Shown here one piece after another: positions 7,926 to 17,735 of a DNA stretch of 64,000 nt. Numbering within the stretch: position 1 is the first letter of the stretch; every line of letters begins with the position of its first letter. A program made the translations under genes and the position numbers. Where the stretch lies: contig NZ_MTSE01000003.1 of NCBI RefSeq assembly GCF_002154225.1, positions 248,001-312,000 of the forward strand, read 5' to 3'. The notes below the pieces were generated by a model. That model worked only from the letters and a program-made list of their open reading frames with translations. It was not told the origin of the DNA and searched no databases. This stretch comes from Hymenobacter crusticola (GTDB lineage: Bacteria > Bacteroidota > Bacteroidia > Cytophagales > Hymenobacteraceae).

Positions 7926-9407
7926 CTATTTGAAGATCTTGACTTTATCCTTATGCTTAGTGCGCAGGTACTGACGAATAATCTGCTGCACATCCTTGTT
8001 GTCGTTGTAGCGCGTGATAATCTCCTTGAAATCGGCGAGCTTTCGCGCCGAAAACGTCTCTGTATCTACGTAGCCAAAACCTAGGTAGCGACCGTGCTCC
8101 ACTACCACGACCGTTTTCTCCAACTCCGTGCGGCCCCGGCCAATTACCACAAACGAACTGTGCTCATACGTGAACGACTCAATGGCTTCTTCAACGCGCT
8201 TATTGTATTCCTCCGGAGCCTCCAAACCTAGGCATGCGCCCTTGCAGCGGTGTACCTGGTAGTCGAAGCAAGCCCCTTGGGTTTTGTATAGGTCGCACAG
8301 CTTTTGGCATAGGTTGAACTTGGCAACTTTATGAAACAAAAAGCCTTTCGCCTTAAACTGGTTGGTGAGGGCAATGAGCGGGTGTGAAACGGCGTGGTCG
8401 TCGGCACGGCCGTAATACAGGCGCTTGTAGCCTTGCTCATCAGTGCGCAGGAAGATACCGGCCGGAAATACCGAGCGTCGCTGCTGTCGGTTGTACAGTG
8501 GCTTCAAGCGCTTAATCTCGTGCGATTCGTAGAGGAGCGCTACTAGCTCTGAACCTGTAAGTTCCCACGTAATATCGGAGATAGAGTTCTTGAACTCTAG
8601 GCTCTTGCGCGATTTGTAATCAACGGCAAAGTGCTGCTGAATACGCTTATAGATGTTGATGCTCTTGCCTACGTAAATGACTTCGCCCTGCTCGTTATGA
8701 AAGTAGTATACGCCAGCTTCCTGCGGCAGAGAAGCGACCTTTTCTGGCGTAATGTTAGGCGGCAGTAAGGCGGTTTTAATTGCCTCTTGCACGGCCGCAA
8801 CGCGCTTGGGGCTAGGTTGCTTGGTGGGCTTGCGGCCACTTGGCGCCGTAGCATCCACCGCTGCCAGGGTTTCGGCGGCCGTAGTATTGGGGTTGCTGAG
8901 GGCTTCTTCCTGTTGCGTGATCTTGAGTAGGCGGTCGAAGAGGACGGTCGTGGCTGCCGCATCCCCGGCCGCGCGGTGCCGCCCCTCCAATGGAATCCCG
9001 ATGTTTTGGCACAGTTTACCTAAGCTGTAGCTAGGCTGGCCTGGAATCAGGGAGCGGCTTAGGCGCACCGTACACAGCGTTTTGCGCGAGTAGTTGTACC
9101 CCAGGTCGGCAAACTCTTTTTTCAGGAAAGAATAGTCGAAGCGGACGTTGTGCGCCACAAAAACGCAACCCTCCGTCAGCTCCACAATCTTGCGCGCTAC
9201 CTCGTGAAATCTCGGGGCATCACGCACCATATCGTCGGTGATACCCGTGAGCTGGGTGATAAAAAAAGGAATAGGCCGCCCTGGATTCAGGAGCGTCGAA
9301 AATTGATCCACGACTTGGGTGCCGTCGTGAATAAAAATGGCAACTTCCGTAATCCGGTCCTGGGTTGGCTGCCCACCGGTGGTTTCCAAGTCAACTATAG
9401 CGTACAA
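7926..9407 (-). CDS. DEDDh exonuclease fused to a UvrC-type GIY-YIG nuclease
   Basis: A 493-aa two-nuclease fusion. Residues 1-165 are a DNA polymerase III epsilon-type 3'-5' exonuclease: VDLETTG (Asp6, Glu8), AHNVRFD (Asp91) and HRAAGD (His144, Asp149). After a Pro/Thr-rich linker (about 170-225), a GIY-YIG domain begins at GVYYF with YVGKSINIYKR around residues 245-255. A later C-x-x-Cys-type stretch (CKGACLG) is like that of UvrC and Cho. The family is thought to act in DNA repair by incising and trimming damaged DNA. No ATG exists in frame before the conserved N terminus: the start is TTG at 9407, directly before YAIVDLE. It has its own terminator. Confidence 0.9.
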   Translation of the reverse strand: MYAIVDLETTGGQPTQDRITEVAIFIHDGTQVVDQFSTLLNPGRPIPFFITQLTGITDDMVRDAPRFHEVARKIVELTEGCVFVAHNVRFDYSFLKKEFADLGYNYSRKTLCTVRLSRSLIPGQPSYSLGKLCQNIGIPLEGRHRAAGDAAATTVLFDRLLKITQQEEALSNPNTTAAETLAAVDATAPSGRKPTKQPSPKRVAAVQEAIKTALLPPNITPEKVASLPQEAGVYYFHNEQGEVIYVGKSINIYKRIQQHFAVDYKSRKSLEFKNSISDITWELTGSELVALLYESHEIKRLKPLYNRQQRRSVFPAGIFLRTDEQGYKRLYYGRADDHAVSHPLIALTNQFKAKGFLFHKVAKFNLCQKLCDLYKTQGACFDYQVHRCKGACLGLEAPEEYNKRVEEAIESFTYEHSSFVVIGRGRTELEKTVVVVEHGRYLGFGYVDTETFSARKLADFKEIITRYNDNKDVQQIIRQYLRTKHKDKVKIFK

Positions 9408-9548
9408 AAGCGAAGCAGTAGCAAAGGCGAAAAATAAGGCTAGGTATTACTAACAAAGATAGCCGGCCGGAAGGTTGCACCGCGGGCAAAACGGTAGGGC
9501 TTCAGGTAAATAAGTTTGCCAAACAGTGCTGCATAGGGCGGGCACAAA

Positions 9549-9578
9549 AAAAACGGCCTGCCGAAGCAAGCCGTTTTT
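9549..9578. terminator. Terminator with UUCG tetraloop after the PA2169-family gene
   Basis: Inverted repeat 9549-9561 and 9566-9578, with one G-T wobble and a four-base loop that reads TTCG on the minus strand. A-runs and T-runs flank both sides, so it can stop transcription of the minus-strand gene ending at 9600. Confidence 0.85.
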
Positions 9579-9599
9579 AGTAATACAGTTGATTGAAGA

Positions 9600-10061
9600 C
9601 TAGTGCTTCAGCGCCGTAATTTTGTTTTTGGTAGCCAGGATTTGGCCGTGCTGCTGCTGAATTACCGATTTAGCTTCGGCGGGCAGGTCAGCAGCCTTCA
9701 GGGCTTGCTCGTAGGCTTCTAGGGCAGTAGCATCACCTGTTTCGCACTCGCCTAGGATAGCGTTATCGTCTTGGCCGGTTACGGCTGATTTCAGGTTGAT
9801 CCAGCCGCGGTGCAATGCTGCTGCTGCGTCGGTCAGGGCACCTTCAATCGTGCTTTCGCTTGCAGGGCTGATGCCGTACTGGCTAGCGTGCTGCTTTAGC
9901 TCCGACGCAAACTGGGCGCGCTGTTGGCTGAACTGCGCCAGCTCCGATTTCAGTTGGGGGTTGCTTACGCCTTCAGCAGCTTCCTGGTAGCCTTTAGCAC
10001 CAGTTTCGTTGATTTCTACAAGGTCATTGTAAGCGCGGGCAGTTGATTCGTTGATAGCCAT
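9600..10061 (-). CDS. PA2169 family four-helix-bundle protein (DUF2383)
   Basis: A 153-aa, almost entirely helical protein starting MAINESTARAYNDLVEINETGAKGY in outline, with the GYQEAA and CETGDATALEAYEQAL segments typical of DUF2383/PA2169 proteins. These are ferritin-like four-helix bundles, common in Bacteroidota and Proteobacteria and often linked to general stress, with no established activity. There is no signal peptide. It stands alone between the exonuclease gene and the transporter gene, both on the same strand, with a strong terminator after it. Confidence 0.85.
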   Translation of the reverse strand: MAINESTARAYNDLVEINETGAKGYQEAAEGVSNPQLKSELAQFSQQRAQFASELKQHASQYGISPASESTIEGALTDAAAALHRGWINLKSAVTGQDDNAILGECETGDATALEAYEQALKAADLPAEAKSVIQQQHGQILATKNKITALKH

Positions 10062-10138
10062 TTTGGTTGGGTGTTATAAAAAAGAGTTCGTTTCAGAAAG
10101 TAGCTCAGCCTCATAAAGCTGCGCTGTTAGGGCTTATA

Positions 10139-11341
10139 CTAACGGCGTGTACTTGGGGTTACATGCTCGCCGCGAATCCGCTGCCAAATCCGGGCAAAAA
10201 ATCCGGGCTTATCGTCTGATTTGTCCTTTTTGGTGTCCTCGCCGTCGGAGATATCACCTAACAAGAAGCCCCAGGGCTCCGTCGATTTGGAAGCGTCGAA
10301 GATTACTTTCAGCACGGCCGTGAGCGGAATGCTCAAAATCATACCGGGAGTGCCCCACAACTCGCCCCCTAGGATCAGGGCAATGATGGCGGCCATGGGG
10401 TTGATGCTCACCTTCGAGCCAGTAATCGTAGGGGTGATGAAGTTGCCTTCCAGGAACTGTACCACCAAGAACACGCCTAGAACGCCTGCGGCCCGCAGGG
10501 GAGAGCCGGTTTCTACTAACGTAATGAGCGTAGGCAGTGCCGCCCCGATGAAAATGCCGATGTACGGAATAACCGCCAGTACCGAAGCAAACACGGCAAA
10601 GAAGATGGCAAACTTTACTTGTAGCGCGAGCAGTCCAATGGCATTCAATACGGCTACAATCACGATAACCGTCAGCAAGCCAGAGATATAAGCCTGAATT
10701 ACCGTCTGGATGCTATCAATGGTGTGTAGTACCGAAGTTCGCTTATCGGGAGCTACGAAGCGGAACATAAACTGCCGAATATGGTCGCGGTAGTACAGCA
10801 AGCAGAAAATGTAGATTGGAATCAGCGTCACGACACTAAGCACTGAAGTCGTTGTGTTGAGCGTGGTACCGAGCCAACCGCCTGCCCGCGTCTTCAGCGA
10901 ATCCAGAGACTGATCAATGATTTGGTCTTTGCTCATGGGCTCAAACCCAAACCGGCGGCTCAGCAATTGTTGCGTCTGGTCGAAATACTGAGCTAGGCGC
11001 TCTTGCAGAATGGGCAACTCGTCGCGAAACTGGACGATTTGCGAGCCGAAAATGTAGACTAGGCCCACAATCAGCAGAATAACCAGCAACAGGCAGCAAA
11101 CAATAGCTAGGATGCGCGGAAAGCCCCAGCTTTCAAACTTACGGCACAGCGGCAGCAGCAGCACCGCCAATAAGCCCGAGAAGAAGATGGGGAGCAGGAT
11201 ATCGTCGAGCCGGTGCAGTACAAATACAAGCAGCGAAAGTCCAATTAGCAGAAAGGTGTAATGAACGACAGCTGATTGCTTGATCTCAATAGGTGGTTGA
11301 GAGTGGCGCGGCGTGTTAAAATTGTTAGGAGTTGGCAGCAT
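10139..11341 (-). CDS. AI-2E family transporter
   Basis: A 400-aa polytopic membrane protein of the AI-2E/PerM family. After a short polar N terminus come paired hydrophobic helices (about residues 28-105), a soluble helical insert (about 110-165), then further helices including the conserved IPYIGIFIGAALP segment and the final NFITPTITGSKVSINPM and GGELWGTPGM segments. Some members export autoinducer-2 and others are Na+/H+ antiporters, so the substrate cannot be told from sequence. The charged C-terminal tail is cytoplasmic by prediction. ATG at 11341. Confidence 0.9.
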   Translation of the reverse strand: MLPTPNNFNTPRHSQPPIEIKQSAVVHYTFLLIGLSLLVFVLHRLDDILLPIFFSGLLAVLLLPLCRKFESWGFPRILAIVCCLLLVILLIVGLVYIFGSQIVQFRDELPILQERLAQYFDQTQQLLSRRFGFEPMSKDQIIDQSLDSLKTRAGGWLGTTLNTTTSVLSVVTLIPIYIFCLLYYRDHIRQFMFRFVAPDKRTSVLHTIDSIQTVIQAYISGLLTVIVIVAVLNAIGLLALQVKFAIFFAVFASVLAVIPYIGIFIGAALPTLITLVETGSPLRAAGVLGVFLVVQFLEGNFITPTITGSKVSINPMAAIIALILGGELWGTPGMILSIPLTAVLKVIFDASKSTEPWGFLLGDISDGEDTKKDKSDDKPGFFARIWQRIRGEHVTPSTRR

Positions 11342-11581
11342 TGGCTAAAAAAATTAGAGGCAGGGAGTGAGGGGAATAGCCGAGTTTGGGCTATATTTGG
11401 TTGTTTTTGGTGAACTATGAAAATAGGAGAAGGGTTTGAGAGAGAAGATTTGCCAAGAATATTAGTCATTGGCGCAAGCCTCTACTCTTAAGCTTGCCCT
11501 TTGGTCCGCCTTTACGAAGGCGGCCGGGAAAAAGCCGATTTTCTGCGTTATTTTACCTCAAATTTGATTTAGCATTTTCTG

Positions 11582-13501
11582 ATGGCTGACGAACAACTAC
11601 CTCAGGCTCCGCACGCGTACACCGAAGACAGCATCCGCTCCTTGGACTGGCGCGAGCACATCCGGTTGCGCCCGGGCATGTACATCGGTAAGCTAGGCGA
11701 CGGTTCATCGCCCGACGACGGCATTTACATCCTTGTGAAGGAAGTTATCGATAACTCCATCGACGAGCATATGATGGGCTACGGCCGCACCATCGACATC
11801 AAAATCATCGACAACCAGCGCGTGGTGGTGCGGGATTATGGCCGCGGCATTCCGCTGGGTAAGGTGGTGGATGTAGTGAGCAAGATCAACACGGGTGGCA
11901 AGTACGATTCCAAGGTCTTCCAGAAATCGGTGGGCCTGAACGGGGTAGGTACGAAAGCCGTGAATGCGTTAAGCTCCAACTTCGTGGTGCAGAGCGTGCG
12001 TGAGGGCATCATGAAGGCGGCTGAGTTTCAGGCGGGGCAGCTCGTAAGCGACCCAAAGCCCGTGAAGACCTCGCAGCGGAATGGCACCATGATGGCCTTC
12101 GAGCCGGACCCAGCCATCTTCCGCAACTTCAAGTTCAAGACGGAGTTTCTCGAAAGCCAGCTTTGGAACTACGCCTATTTGAACGCAGGCCTGACCATCA
12201 ATTTCAACGGTCAGAAGTACCACTCCGAGAGAGGGTTGCAAGATCTATTGGAGCGTAAAACCGACCCAGAGACGATCAACTATCCGATTATTCGCCTCAT
12301 GGGTGAGGACATTGAAATCGCGCTAACCCACGGCAACGACTACGGTGAGGAATACTACTCGTTCGTGAACGGCCAGAACACGACGCAGGGTGGTACGCAC
12401 CTAGCTGCTTTCCGCGAAGGGGTGGTAAAAACCTTGCGGGAGTTCTATAAAAAGGACTACGATGCTTCCGACATCCGCGCCAGCATCGTGGGCGCTATTG
12501 CTATTCGGGTGCAGGAACCGGTTTTTGAGTCGCAGACTAAGACCAAGCTAGGCTCCATTCTGATGGAGCCCGATGGGGCCACGGTGCGCAACTTTGTAGT
12601 GGACTTCGTGAAGGAGCACCTCGACAACTACCTGCACAAAAATCCCGAAACTAAAGAAGCGTTGCAGAAACGCATTGAGCGGAGTGAGCGGGAGCGGAAG
12701 GATATGGCCGGCGTGAAAAAGCTAGCTAATCAGCGTGCTAAAAAAGCTAGCCTGCACAACCGCAAGCTGCGCGACTGCCGTTTCCACTTTGGCGAGGGCA
12801 GCAAAGACGTCGAAAAAGAAGCCCTGACTACGCTCTTCATCACCGAGGGTGACTCGGCTTCGGGCAGCATCACCAAGAGCCGCAACGTGGAAACTGAGGC
12901 GGTGTTCTCGCTGCGCGGCAAGCCGCTGAACTGCTTCGGCATGAAGAAGAAGATCGTGTACGAGAACGAAGAGCTGAATCTGCTCCAGCACGCGCTCAAC
13001 ATTGAGGAAGGTTTGGAAGGGCTGCGCTACAACCGCGTCGTGATTGCCACCGACGCCGACGTGGACGGCATGCACATTCGCTTGCTGCTACTCACTTTCT
13101 TCCTGCAGTTCTTCCCCGACTTGGTGCGCAACGGCCATGTGTACATTCTGGAAACGCCCTTGTTTCGCGTGCGCAATAAGAAAACGACGATCTACTGCTA
13201 CGATGAGCGCGAAAAGCAGGAAGCCATGCGAAAGCTAGGTCGCAACCCTGAAATCACCCGTTTTAAAGGGCTAGGAGAGATTTCACCTGATGAGTTCGGG
13301 CGGTTTATCGGTGACAATATTCGCTTGGAGCCGGTGATTCTGCAATCAGACCGCAGCATTCAGAAGCTGCTGACTTATTACATGGGCAAGAACACGCCTG
13401 CCCGTCAGGAATTCATCATCGAAAACCTGCGTTTAGAGAAAGATCTGATTACCTCCGATGTGCTGCCCGTAGAGGAAGTGGCGGAGGCAGACCTAGCTTA
13501 G
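11582..13501 (+). CDS. parE: DNA topoisomerase IV subunit B
   Basis: A 639-aa ATPase subunit of topoisomerase IV, which separates daughter chromosomes and removes positive supercoils with ParC. The GHKL ATPase motif EVIDNSIDE (Asn58) is present, and RDYGRGIP and [13 protein letters not shown] form the rest of the nucleotide site. The TOPRIM domain starts at EGDSASG near residue 421 and has DADVDG near residue 489. The N terminus with [10 protein letters not shown] matches Bacteroidota ParE and not GyrB. The gene for ParC begins about 150 bp downstream, so the two probably form an operon. Confidence 0.93.
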   Translation: MADEQLPQAPHAYTEDSIRSLDWREHIRLRPGMYIGKLGDGSSPDDGIYILVKEVIDNSIDEHMMGYGRTIDIKIIDNQRVVVRDYGRGIPLGKVVDVVSKINTGGKYDSKVFQKSVGLNGVGTKAVNALSSNFVVQSVREGIMKAAEFQAGQLVSDPKPVKTSQRNGTMMAFEPDPAIFRNFKFKTEFLESQLWNYAYLNAGLTINFNGQKYHSERGLQDLLERKTDPETINYPIIRLMGEDIEIALTHGNDYGEEYYSFVNGQNTTQGGTHLAAFREGVVKTLREFYKKDYDASDIRASIVGAIAIRVQEPVFESQTKTKLGSILMEPDGATVRNFVVDFVKEHLDNYLHKNPETKEALQKRIERSERERKDMAGVKKLANQRAKKASLHNRKLRDCRFHFGEGSKDVEKEALTTLFITEGDSASGSITKSRNVETEAVFSLRGKPLNCFGMKKKIVYENEELNLLQHALNIEEGLEGLRYNRVVIATDADVDGMHIRLLLLTFFLQFFPDLVRNGHVYILETPLFRVRNKKTTIYCYDEREKQEAMRKLGRNPEITRFKGLGEISPDEFGRFIGDNIRLEPVILQSDRSIQKLLTYYMGKNTPARQEFIIENLRLEKDLITSDVLPVEEVAEADLA

Positions 13502-13652
13502 AAGTGAATTTTACTGCTTAGCTTGTAGGCAGTGCATATTGAAGAAGCCTTCTACGCCAGCTCGTCGGTTGTCCTGTGTCATAGGAGAGCAGGCGAGCTA
13601 GCCGTGGGAGAGAGGTACAAGAACAGTAACCGTGGCAGCGGCCACACCCCTT

Positions 13653-16607
13653 ATGTCAGAAGAGAACAACCCCCAGGACCCCAACCACGAAGAAGACCCC
13701 AACCTGTTCGGTGCCGGCGACTCCTTTGAGTTTGGGTCTGAGCCAGCTACGCCGGCGCAAGAAGCCGGTGATGTCGAAGAAGCGCAGCTTGTGGTAAGTG
13801 AAACCGGCGAGCTGCTGGCTGAGTCGTCGGTGGAAATAGAGGCCCTCATGGACGAGGAGCCGGCGACGGCCGCGCCCGAAGAGGAAGCTACGTTTGCCCC
13901 GGGCGAAACCATCCACGACATTGCCAGCGTGAACGGCATGTACCAGAACTGGTTTCTGGACTATGCTAGCTACGTAATTCTGGAGCGTGCCGTGCCAGCC
14001 ATTGAAGATGGCCTGAAGCCCGTACAGCGGCGCATTCTGCACGCTATGAAGGAAATGGATGACGGTCGCCTAAACAAGGTGGCCAACATCATTGGCCAGA
14101 CGATGCAGTATCACCCCCACGGGGATGCGTCGATTGGCGATGCCATTGTGAACCTAGGTCAGAAAGACCTGCTGATCGACCACCAAGGCAACTGGGGTGA
14201 CATCCGCACCGGCGACTCGGCCGCGGCCCCGCGTTATATTGAGGCCCGCCTAAGCAAGTTTGCGTTGGATGTGGTGTTCAACCCTGACATTACGGAATGG
14301 CAGCTTAGCTACGATGGCCGCAAGCGCGAGCCCGTGACGCTGCCCGTGAAGTTTCCGCTGTTGCTAGCCCAGGGCGTGGAAGGTATTGCTGTGGGTCTGA
14401 GCACCAAGATTATGCCCCACAACTTCCGCGAGTTGTGCAAGGCTAGCATCGACGTGCTGCGCAACCGACCTTTCGAGCTGTACCCCGATTTTCCGACTGG
14501 TGGCCTCTGCGACGTTAGCAACTACAACGGCGGCCTGCGGGGTGCGAAGTTGCGGTTGCGCGCCACCATCGAGAAGTTCGATAAGACCATGCTCGTGATT
14601 CGCGATATTCCGTACGGCACCACCACAACGGCGCTGATGGAGAGCATCGTGAAAGCCTCAGAAGCCAACAAAATCAAAATTAAGAAGGTCGTAGACAACA
14701 CGGCTGCCGAGGTGGAGATTCAGGTGCACCTGCCCACAGGTGTGTCGCCGGACCTAACCATGGACGCGCTCTACGCCTTCACCGATTGCGAAATCAGCAT
14801 CTCGCCCAACACGTGCGTGATCATCGAAGATAAACCGCACTTCGTGGGCGTAGAAGACATGCTGCGGCTGAGCACTCAGAAAACGGTGCGCCTGCTGGAG
14901 CGTGAGCTAGAAATTCAGCGCGACGAGCTGCGGGAGAAATGGCACTCGGCTTCGCTAGAGAAAATTTTTATTGAGAATCGCATCTACCGCAAGATCGAGG
15001 AGTGCGAAACTTGGGAAGACATTCTGGCCACCATTGATGCGGGCTTAAAAAAATTCGTGCGCATCGACGGCGAGAAAGCCAAGGCCAACGATACGCGCTT
15101 GGTGCTGCGCCGCGCCATCACGGAAGAAGACCTTACTCGCCTGACGGAGATTCGCATCAAGCGTATTTCGAAGTTCGACTCGTTCAAGGCTGAGGAGTAC
15201 ATTCAGCGCCTGGAAGCCGAACTCGCCGAAGTGGCTGACCACCTAGCTAACATCACGCGCTACGCCATCAACTACTTCGAAGGTTTGCTGAAGAAGTACG
15301 GTCAAAACCGCGAGCGGAAAACCCAGCTACGTACCTTCGATGTGGTGACGGCTCAAAAAGTAGCGGTGGCCAACCAGAAGCTCTACGTCAACTACCAGGA
15401 CGGTTTCGTGGGTTATGGGCTGAAGAAAGATGAAAAAGCTATAGCGGTTTGCGACTGCTCCGACCTCGACGATATCATTGCCATTCGCCGCGACGGGTCC
15501 TTTATGGTGACTAGAATTGCGGAGAAGACCTTCGTGGGCAAGGACATCCTGCACGTCGGCGTCTACAACAAGAACGACGACCGGCTGGTGTATAACATGA
15601 TCTATCAGGATGGCGCCTCGGGCATCAGCTTCGCCAAGCGCTTCCTCGTGACGGGCATCACCCGCGACAAAACCTACGACCTCACCAAAGGCACGAAAGG
15701 TACGAAGACGCTCTACCTCACGGCTAACCCCAACTCGGAGTCGGAGATTGTAACGATACAGCTGTCCGATAAGGCGCCGGCCCGCGTGAAACAATTTGAC
15801 TTTGACTTTGCGGAGCTAGCTATCAAAGGCAAAGGCTCGATGGGCAACATCGTGACTAAGCAGCTAATTAAGAAGATTACGCAAAAGAGCCGCGGTGACT
15901 CGACCCTCGGTGGCCGCGAAACGTTCTTCGACGAAGTAACCGGTCGTCTTAACAACGCAGGCCATGGCCGCTACCTAGGTGCCTTCGATACCGACCACAC
16001 CATTCTGCTGGTGCACAAAGACGGTACCTACGAACTCAAGTCGCCGGATCCGGCCCACCACTTCGACGTACCCAATATTGTGCTCATGCGCAAGCTGGAA
16101 CCCGAGACGGTGATCAGTGCGGTATATGTGGAAGGCGAGACGAAGACGTACTACGTGAAACGGTTCAAGATCGAAACGAGCACGCTAGACAAGCGCTTTA
16201 TCTTTATTTCCGAGACCAAAGGATCGAAGCTGATCTGTGCTACTTGCTTCACGGAGCCCCGCGTGGAAATAAAGCTGCAGCGTGATAAGAAAGCCGACAA
16301 GGAGGCCGAAGCTATTCATTTGCACGAGTTTATCGACGTGAAAGGCTGGAAAGCGATGGGCAATAAGCTTAACTACTTCAAGATTCATGCGGTAGCCTTG
16401 CTGACTGACGAAGGTCCCGAACCGGAGCGCCGGGAAGTAGCCAAGCGGCGCGGGCCAGCTACTATTCCACGCGTTACGCCGGCTACCGCAACGCCGGAGC
16501 CAGAGTTAGAGCCAACCGAGTCTACGGAAGTCACGGTTACGGCCGAGGAAGTGGCTCAATCCCAAGCGCTGCTACGACGGCCAAAGTCGCAGCTTAAGTT
16601 GTTCTAA
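13653..16607 (+). CDS. parC: DNA topoisomerase IV subunit A with acidic N-terminal extension
   Basis: A 984-aa DNA-cleaving subunit of topoisomerase IV, partner of the upstream parE. The winged-helix and tower region begins at GMYQNWFLDYASYVILERA; the nucleophilic tyrosine is in PRYIEARLSKF near residue 195. Coiled-coil segments lie around residues 400-570, followed by the beta-pinwheel DNA-wrapping domain. Two parts are unusual: about 95 mostly acidic residues precede the conserved core, and the C terminus is a Pro/Thr/Glu-rich tail ending in basic residues. ATG 13653 was preferred to a GTG at 13632 just upstream. A strong terminator follows. Confidence 0.92.
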   Translation: MSEENNPQDPNHEEDPNLFGAGDSFEFGSEPATPAQEAGDVEEAQLVVSETGELLAESSVEIEALMDEEPATAAPEEEATFAPGETIHDIASVNGMYQNWFLDYASYVILERAVPAIEDGLKPVQRRILHAMKEMDDGRLNKVANIIGQTMQYHPHGDASIGDAIVNLGQKDLLIDHQGNWGDIRTGDSAAAPRYIEARLSKFALDVVFNPDITEWQLSYDGRKREPVTLPVKFPLLLAQGVEGIAVGLSTKIMPHNFRELCKASIDVLRNRPFELYPDFPTGGLCDVSNYNGGLRGAKLRLRATIEKFDKTMLVIRDIPYGTTTTALMESIVKASEANKIKIKKVVDNTAAEVEIQVHLPTGVSPDLTMDALYAFTDCEISISPNTCVIIEDKPHFVGVEDMLRLSTQKTVRLLERELEIQRDELREKWHSASLEKIFIENRIYRKIEECETWEDILATIDAGLKKFVRIDGEKAKANDTRLVLRRAITEEDLTRLTEIRIKRISKFDSFKAEEYIQRLEAELAEVADHLANITRYAINYFEGLLKKYGQNRERKTQLRTFDVVTAQKVAVANQKLYVNYQDGFVGYGLKKDEKAIAVCDCSDLDDIIAIRRDGSFMVTRIAEKTFVGKDILHVGVYNKNDDRLVYNMIYQDGASGISFAKRFLVTGITRDKTYDLTKGTKGTKTLYLTANPNSESEIVTIQLSDKAPARVKQFDFDFAELAIKGKGSMGNIVTKQLIKKITQKSRGDSTLGGRETFFDEVTGRLNNAGHGRYLGAFDTDHTILLVHKDGTYELKSPDPAHHFDVPNIVLMRKLEPETVISAVYVEGETKTYYVKRFKIETSTLDKRFIFISETKGSKLICATCFTEPRVEIKLQRDKKADKEAEAIHLHEFIDVKGWKAMGNKLNYFKIHAVALLTDEGPEPERREVAKRRGPATIPRVTPATATPEPELEPTESTEVTVTAEEVAQSQALLRRPKSQLKLF

Positions 16608-16613
16608 ACGCGT

Positions 16614-16648
16614 AAAAGAGCCCTGGTGAAGAAGCCAGGGCTCTTTTT
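16614..16648 (+). terminator. Intrinsic terminator after parC
   Basis: A perfect 13-bp inverted repeat (16614-16626 and 16635-16647), eight-base loop, ending in TTTTT, seven bases after the parC stop. Confidence 0.93.
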
Positions 16649-16715
16649 ACGTCTCTGGGGCTTGCAGACCTAGCTTAGCCGTCGGTTATTTTTTTTGATC
16701 GGCAGTCCTTCTCTT

Positions 16716-17633
16716 ATGCCGTTGCGCTACTCTCGTTTGCTCTTCCTGCTCGCGCTGCTGTTCGGTAGCACGCGTCTGGCTTTTGCCCAAACACAGGCGG
16801 CAGTGCCAAGTCAGCAAGCGCCAGCTAGCTCCGCAGTGGTAGATATTCCCAAGGTCTTGGCAGAAGCACGCTCGTTAAAAAACAGCTATCGCGAGTCGGA
16901 AGCTCTAGCCAAGTATGAGCAAGTGCTCAGCAAAGCGCCCGGAAACTATGAGGCGCTTTGGTCGGCCGCCGTGCTCAGCGTCCGTATTGGCGCGCGCTAC
17001 ACAGATGAAACGCGAAAAGCAGCTTACTACGCGGCAGCACGCCTCTACGCCAACCGAGCCTTAGTAGTTGACCCGGAGGGCGGCGAGGCAAACTATGCGA
17101 CGGCTTTCACCATGGCCAACCAAGCAACACTATTCGGTACGCGCCAGTACCTGATAGCTTACCGCGAGATGAAGCCATACGTGTTCCGGGCTGTAGCGCG
17201 CCGCCCCGACTGGGCCGATGCCTGGCAGCTGCTCGGGCGCTGGCACTACCGGGTTGACCATTACAACTTCTTCGAGCGTATTTTTAGTCGATTGTTTTTG
17301 GGCGGTAAGCCGAGCGGCGCTGGTAGCCGCAAAGCCATCGATGCACTACGGCGCGCTCACGAACTAGACCCCAAGCGCATTCAGTTTTGCTATGACCTAG
17401 CTAGGGTGTATCGCAACCAGGGACAGTACACCAACGCCCGCACTATTTTGCAGGAAGCACTGCGGATCACGCCAGCAACGAGCGAAGAACTGGAAACGAG
17501 TCGGCGAAGTCGGATTCTGCTACAACAACTCCGGCGCCGGGCCCTGCGCAAACACCAGCTTATCAGCGACGAGATACCGCCAGAAATCAAGCGCATGCAA
17601 CAAGCAGACACCGTCAGCCTGAAGAGGAACTGA
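16716..17633 (+). CDS. Secreted TPR-repeat protein
   Basis: A 305-aa protein with a clear Sec signal peptide ending LAFAQT (cleavage probably before Gln). The rest is helical with tetratricopeptide-like repeats, for example ALAKYEQVLSKAPGNYEALW and the segment DLARVYRNQGQYTNARTILQ. This suggests a periplasmic scaffold that binds another protein. ATG 16716 is used; a TTG 21 bases upstream is in frame but would precede the signal peptide. It stands next to a second TPR gene, so the two may act together. Partner unknown. Confidence 0.82.
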   Translation: MPLRYSRLLFLLALLFGSTRLAFAQTQAAVPSQQAPASSAVVDIPKVLAEARSLKNSYRESEALAKYEQVLSKAPGNYEALWSAAVLSVRIGARYTDETRKAAYYAAARLYANRALVVDPEGGEANYATAFTMANQATLFGTRQYLIAYREMKPYVFRAVARRPDWADAWQLLGRWHYRVDHYNFFERIFSRLFLGGKPSGAGSRKAIDALRRAHELDPKRIQFCYDLARVYRNQGQYTNARTILQEALRITPATSEELETSRRSRILLQQLRRRALRKHQLISDEIPPEIKRMQQADTVSLKRN

Positions 17634-17735
17634 GCCAGTGCACCTAGGTTGGGCACGACGGAAGGCTTCGCGTCTGGCAAACCCCTTGGGAAAAGTTATC
17701 TTTACTGAAATTTTATCACGCTTTAACGCGGCACA

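Noticed and set aside
11391..11398. TATATTTG upstream of parE considered as its -7 promoter box
   Set aside because: It matches TAnnTTTG but I see no -33 partner at the right distance, and it lies about 185 bases before the start. Left unannotated.
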